NCBI RefSeq assembly: GCF_900115615.1
Contig: NZ_FOXB01000022.1
Span: 1 to 37,068 of the forward strand
Source of the DNA: Hydrogenimonas thermophila
GTDB taxonomy: Bacteria; Campylobacterota; Campylobacteria; Campylobacterales; Hydrogenimonadaceae
Direction of reading: 5' to 3'
Length of the DNA: 37,068 nucleotides
Shown here: positions 35,232 to 37,068 of the stretch, piece after piece
Layout: each line of letters starts with the position of its first letter
Numbering within the stretch: position 1 is the first letter of the stretch
Program-made: the position numbers and the translations under genes
Notes under the pieces: model-generated
What the model saw: the letters and a program-made list of their open reading frames with translations, nothing else
Databases searched by the model: none
What the model was told of the DNA's origin: nothing

Positions 35232-35253
35232 TAGGGTAGCAATAGGGTAGCAA
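35232..35253 (+). repeat. tandem 11-bp repeat abutting the integrase start codon
   Basis: TAGGGTAGCAA occurs twice, head to tail with no spacer (35232-35242 and 35243-35253), one base before the ATG at 35255. It covers the position where a ribosome binding site would be, and no better Shine-Dalgarno is present. Short direct repeats beside an integrase are typical of arm-type recombinase sites; an autoregulatory role is inference. Confidence 0.8.
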
Positions 35254-35254
35254 A

Positions 35255-36370
35255 ATGGCAAGAGTAAGAAGTAAAAAGTATCCGGGCGTATATCTTAACA
35301 AGTTAGAAAATGGAGATATTAGCTACTCAATAACTTATAAAGATGAGCAGGATAAAAAAGTATGGCTAACAGTTGGCAGGAAAAGCCAAGGTATAACAGA
35401 GCCTTTTTGTAATCAAAAGCGTAATGAGATATTAAATAAAATTAGACTTGGAGAGGATATACCAGTAAAACATAAAAAGAGAAATCGCTACACTCTACAA
35501 AATGCATTTGATGATTATATAGAGTGGGCAAAAGTTAATAAGAAAACGTGGGAGAAAAATGACAAAGGAACATATGAGAAACATATAGAGCCAGATTTTG
35601 GAAAACGTGGACTTACCTCTTTAACATCAGAGGACTTTGAAAAGCTAAAAACTAAGAAGCTACAAGAGGGATTATCTCCAAAGACAGTACAGCATATACT
35701 TGGAACTGCAAGACAGATTATAAACTATGCTATCCGTAACAAAAAGGTTAAAAACTTTGAAAACCCGATAGGTAACGGACGGGTAAAAATGCCAAAGATA
35801 GATAACCAGAAATTAGGATTTTTTACAAAAGAGCAGGCTACAGAGCTATTAAAAAGGCTAAAGCAACTAAAGTCAAAGAGGATGTATTATCTAACTCTTA
35901 TTTTACTGCATACTGGAGCCAGATTCAGTGAAGTGGCATCTCTTACTTGGCAGGATGTAAACTTTGATAATAATCTGATTTACTTCAAAGCTACAAAAGA
36001 TGGCAAAGCACGTCATATTGTTATGAGTGAACCTCTAAGAGAAGCTATAGAGGAACTATACGAAAACAGAACATCAAACCTTGTTATACCAAGTAAGAAT
36101 GGAGAGCAGATTGCACAAATGCCAAGGCAATGGCAGTTAATAGTAGATGAGCTGATACAAGGTAACAGTAAAGCAGGAAAGTATCGCTTAACAGTCCATA
36201 GTTTACGGCATACACACGCTAGTTGGTTAGCAATGGCAGGGATGGATTTAATGCATATACAACAACAGCTTGGACATAAAACTATTGAGATGACGCAACG
36301 ATACAGCCATTTAATACCAGATAAAAGGCACGAAATGACGCAAGAGATTTTTAAAAAGGTTGAGGTATGA
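35255..36370 (+). CDS. int: tyrosine recombinase (integrase)
   Basis: This is a 371-aa phage/ICE-type tyrosine recombinase. It has an N-terminal arm-binding region (about 1-65, beta-rich, starting MARVRSKKYPGVYLNKLENG), a SAM-like core-binding domain (about 80-180) and a C-terminal catalytic domain. The catalytic residues are visible: R223 in HTGARFSEVASL, H315 and R318 in HSLRHTH, H341 in GHKTIEMTQRY and Y350. It is complete and apparently intact. It presumably catalyses integration at, and excision from, the tRNA-Met fragment 150 nt upstream. Its start codon is preceded by a tandem 11-bp repeat rather than a usual ribosome binding site, and its stop overlaps the next gene as ATGA. Confidence 0.95.
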   Translation: MARVRSKKYPGVYLNKLENGDISYSITYKDEQDKKVWLTVGRKSQGITEPFCNQKRNEILNKIRLGEDIPVKHKKRNRYTLQNAFDDYIEWAKVNKKTWEKNDKGTYEKHIEPDFGKRGLTSLTSEDFEKLKTKKLQEGLSPKTVQHILGTARQIINYAIRNKKVKNFENPIGNGRVKMPKIDNQKLGFFTKEQATELLKRLKQLKSKRMYYLTLILLHTGARFSEVASLTWQDVNFDNNLIYFKATKDGKARHIVMSEPLREAIEELYENRTSNLVIPSKNGEQIAQMPRQWQLIVDELIQGNSKAGKYRLTVHSLRHTHASWLAMAGMDLMHIQQQLGHKTIEMTQRYSHLIPDKRHEMTQEIFKKVEV

Positions 36371-36936
36371 AATATAAAACTCCAGTATCTTTAACTTTTT
36401 ATGAGCTTGAAGATGGTTATTCAATGATAAGAGAAGCTATAGAGGAGGCTAAAAGATATTTAAAAATGAAAATTATACATCCTTGTAATTATCTACCTGA
36501 TAACTGTAAGGAAAAGAGAAAAATAGAGAAGATGATCGAATCTGAAAGTAAAGAATATTTATACAAATTAGAGAATCTTGCAAAAGATAGTTTTCTTGAA
36601 GAAATTCTTTTGACTGGAGGAACTGAAGCAATAGAGATAGTTAGTGATAGACTGATATATAACATTGTTTCAAAATCGGCTTTTATTGATAGTATTATTT
36701 TTCAGATTTATTCTACAAGGAATAGAATAGGATGTTATAAAGCATTATATAGAGAGTTATCAGATATAAATGAATGTATGAATTATGGATTCTATGATAA
36801 AACTATTCGCAAGGTTACTGCAAATATCACTTCAAAAATTTGGGGAAAAGAAACATCAATAAGAAATAAAGTTATAAAGAGATATTCCTCGTCATATTAT
36901 CTACCCTCGTATAATACATTTATAGAAATAATTTAG
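36367..36936 (+). CDS. unknown protein translationally coupled to the integrase
   Basis: This 189-aa protein is unrecognised. Its start overlaps the integrase stop (ATGA), so it is almost certainly cotranslated with it. The product is rich in Lys, Ile, Glu, Ser and Tyr, without signal peptide, transmembrane helix, P-loop or Cys-pair zinc motif. The first half is strongly helical (YSMIREAIEEAKRYLK, then KRKIEKMIESES); the C-terminal third is basic and tyrosine-rich (RNKVIKRYSSSYYLPSY). It is too long for a typical excisionase. Possible roles include recombination control, immunity or cargo, but none is supported by a motif. The stop at 36934-36936 is inside the window, so the gene is complete. 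Confidence 0.8.
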   Translation: MKYKTPVSLTFYELEDGYSMIREAIEEAKRYLKMKIIHPCNYLPDNCKEKRKIEKMIESESKEYLYKLENLAKDSFLEEILLTGGTEAIEIVSDRLIYNIVSKSAFIDSIIFQIYSTRNRIGCYKALYRELSDINECMNYGFYDKTIRKVTANITSKIWGKETSIRNKVIKRYSSSYYLPSYNTFIEII

Positions 36937-37068
36937 AGATTTTCATCCAAAAAGGATTGAAAAATTAACTCTAAATTATTACTATCAAGAATGAAGAAAT
37001 TAGACTTCAGATCTTTAACTTAATCACAGTCTAACCAAAGAGCTAAAAAGTCTTTTTATACCCCCTGT

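Larger units (their letters stand above)
35058..37068 (+). mobile_element. left end of a tRNA-Met-integrated element (continues past the window)
   Basis: The element begins at the tRNA-Met fragment and holds an integrase and an unrecognised coupled gene. Upstream, ppsA is core chromosome. The fragment carries the tRNA 3' end toward ppsA, so the intact minus-strand tRNA-Met should lie at the far, unseen end. From 36937 to the window end (132 nt) I see no gene, only small hairpins such as TAAAAAG-T-CTTTTTA around 37045. Whether this is a prophage, ICE or satellite cannot be told. Confidence 0.75.

Noticed and set aside
36937-37068. Gene or CRISPR repeat at the right edge
   Set aside because: No open frame with a start signal and no regularly spaced repeats; only small AT-rich hairpins are visible.

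Overview
This AT-rich window comes from a member of the Campylobacterota (formerly Epsilonproteobacteria). The block HIT - pheS - pheT - aroA - ispH - rpsA - small membrane protein - serA (1.8-11.7 kb) is, from memory, the same order as Helicobacter pylori HP0404-HP0397 and Campylobacter jejuni Cj0898-Cj0891c. An FlgS-like kinase, a split RND pump and a gluconeogenic/acetate gene set suggest a free-living relative such as Sulfurimonas or Sulfurovum. That genus-level guess is inference, because no database search was possible.

Layout. A 5S rRNA at the left edge is the end of an rRNA operon. Then come argH; HIT on the opposite strand behind a shared bidirectional terminator; and pheST-aroA, a chain of 4-nt ATGA overlaps continuing into ispH, rpsA, a membrane-anchored hypothetical and serA. 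From 11.8 to 17.5 kb lies a tripartite efflux operon: a TolC-like outer-membrane protein, a short membrane-fusion protein, an RND permease encoded as two half-length genes, and a DUF2905 membrane protein. Next are efp and a DJ-1/ThiJ protein, convergent with aroK and a Uma2-type putative nuclease. dnaE follows, convergent with an operon of a DUF234/PD-(D/E)xK-like protein and flgS. Rightward again, a CYTH-CHAD protein, pta and ackA form one tight unit, followed by gap. Two tiny membrane-protein genes lie on the minus strand after gap, and then a LOG-family gene and ppsA run rightward.

The right edge is an integrated element. A 47-nt fragment identical in form to the 3' half of tRNA-Met(CAT) follows ppsA. 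It is followed by a tyrosine recombinase with an exact tandem 11-bp repeat against its start codon, and by an unrecognised 189-aa protein that overlaps the recombinase by 4 nt. The other end of the element and the intact tRNA should lie beyond the window.

Most of the window is core housekeeping: amino-acid and isoprenoid synthesis, translation, replication, and acetate/PEP metabolism. The least explained parts are the 25-aa/75-aa membrane pair, the split permease with its His-rich tail, the probable ATT start of the DUF234 gene, two apparently leaderless genes, the odd ispH leader and the integrase-linked unknown gene.
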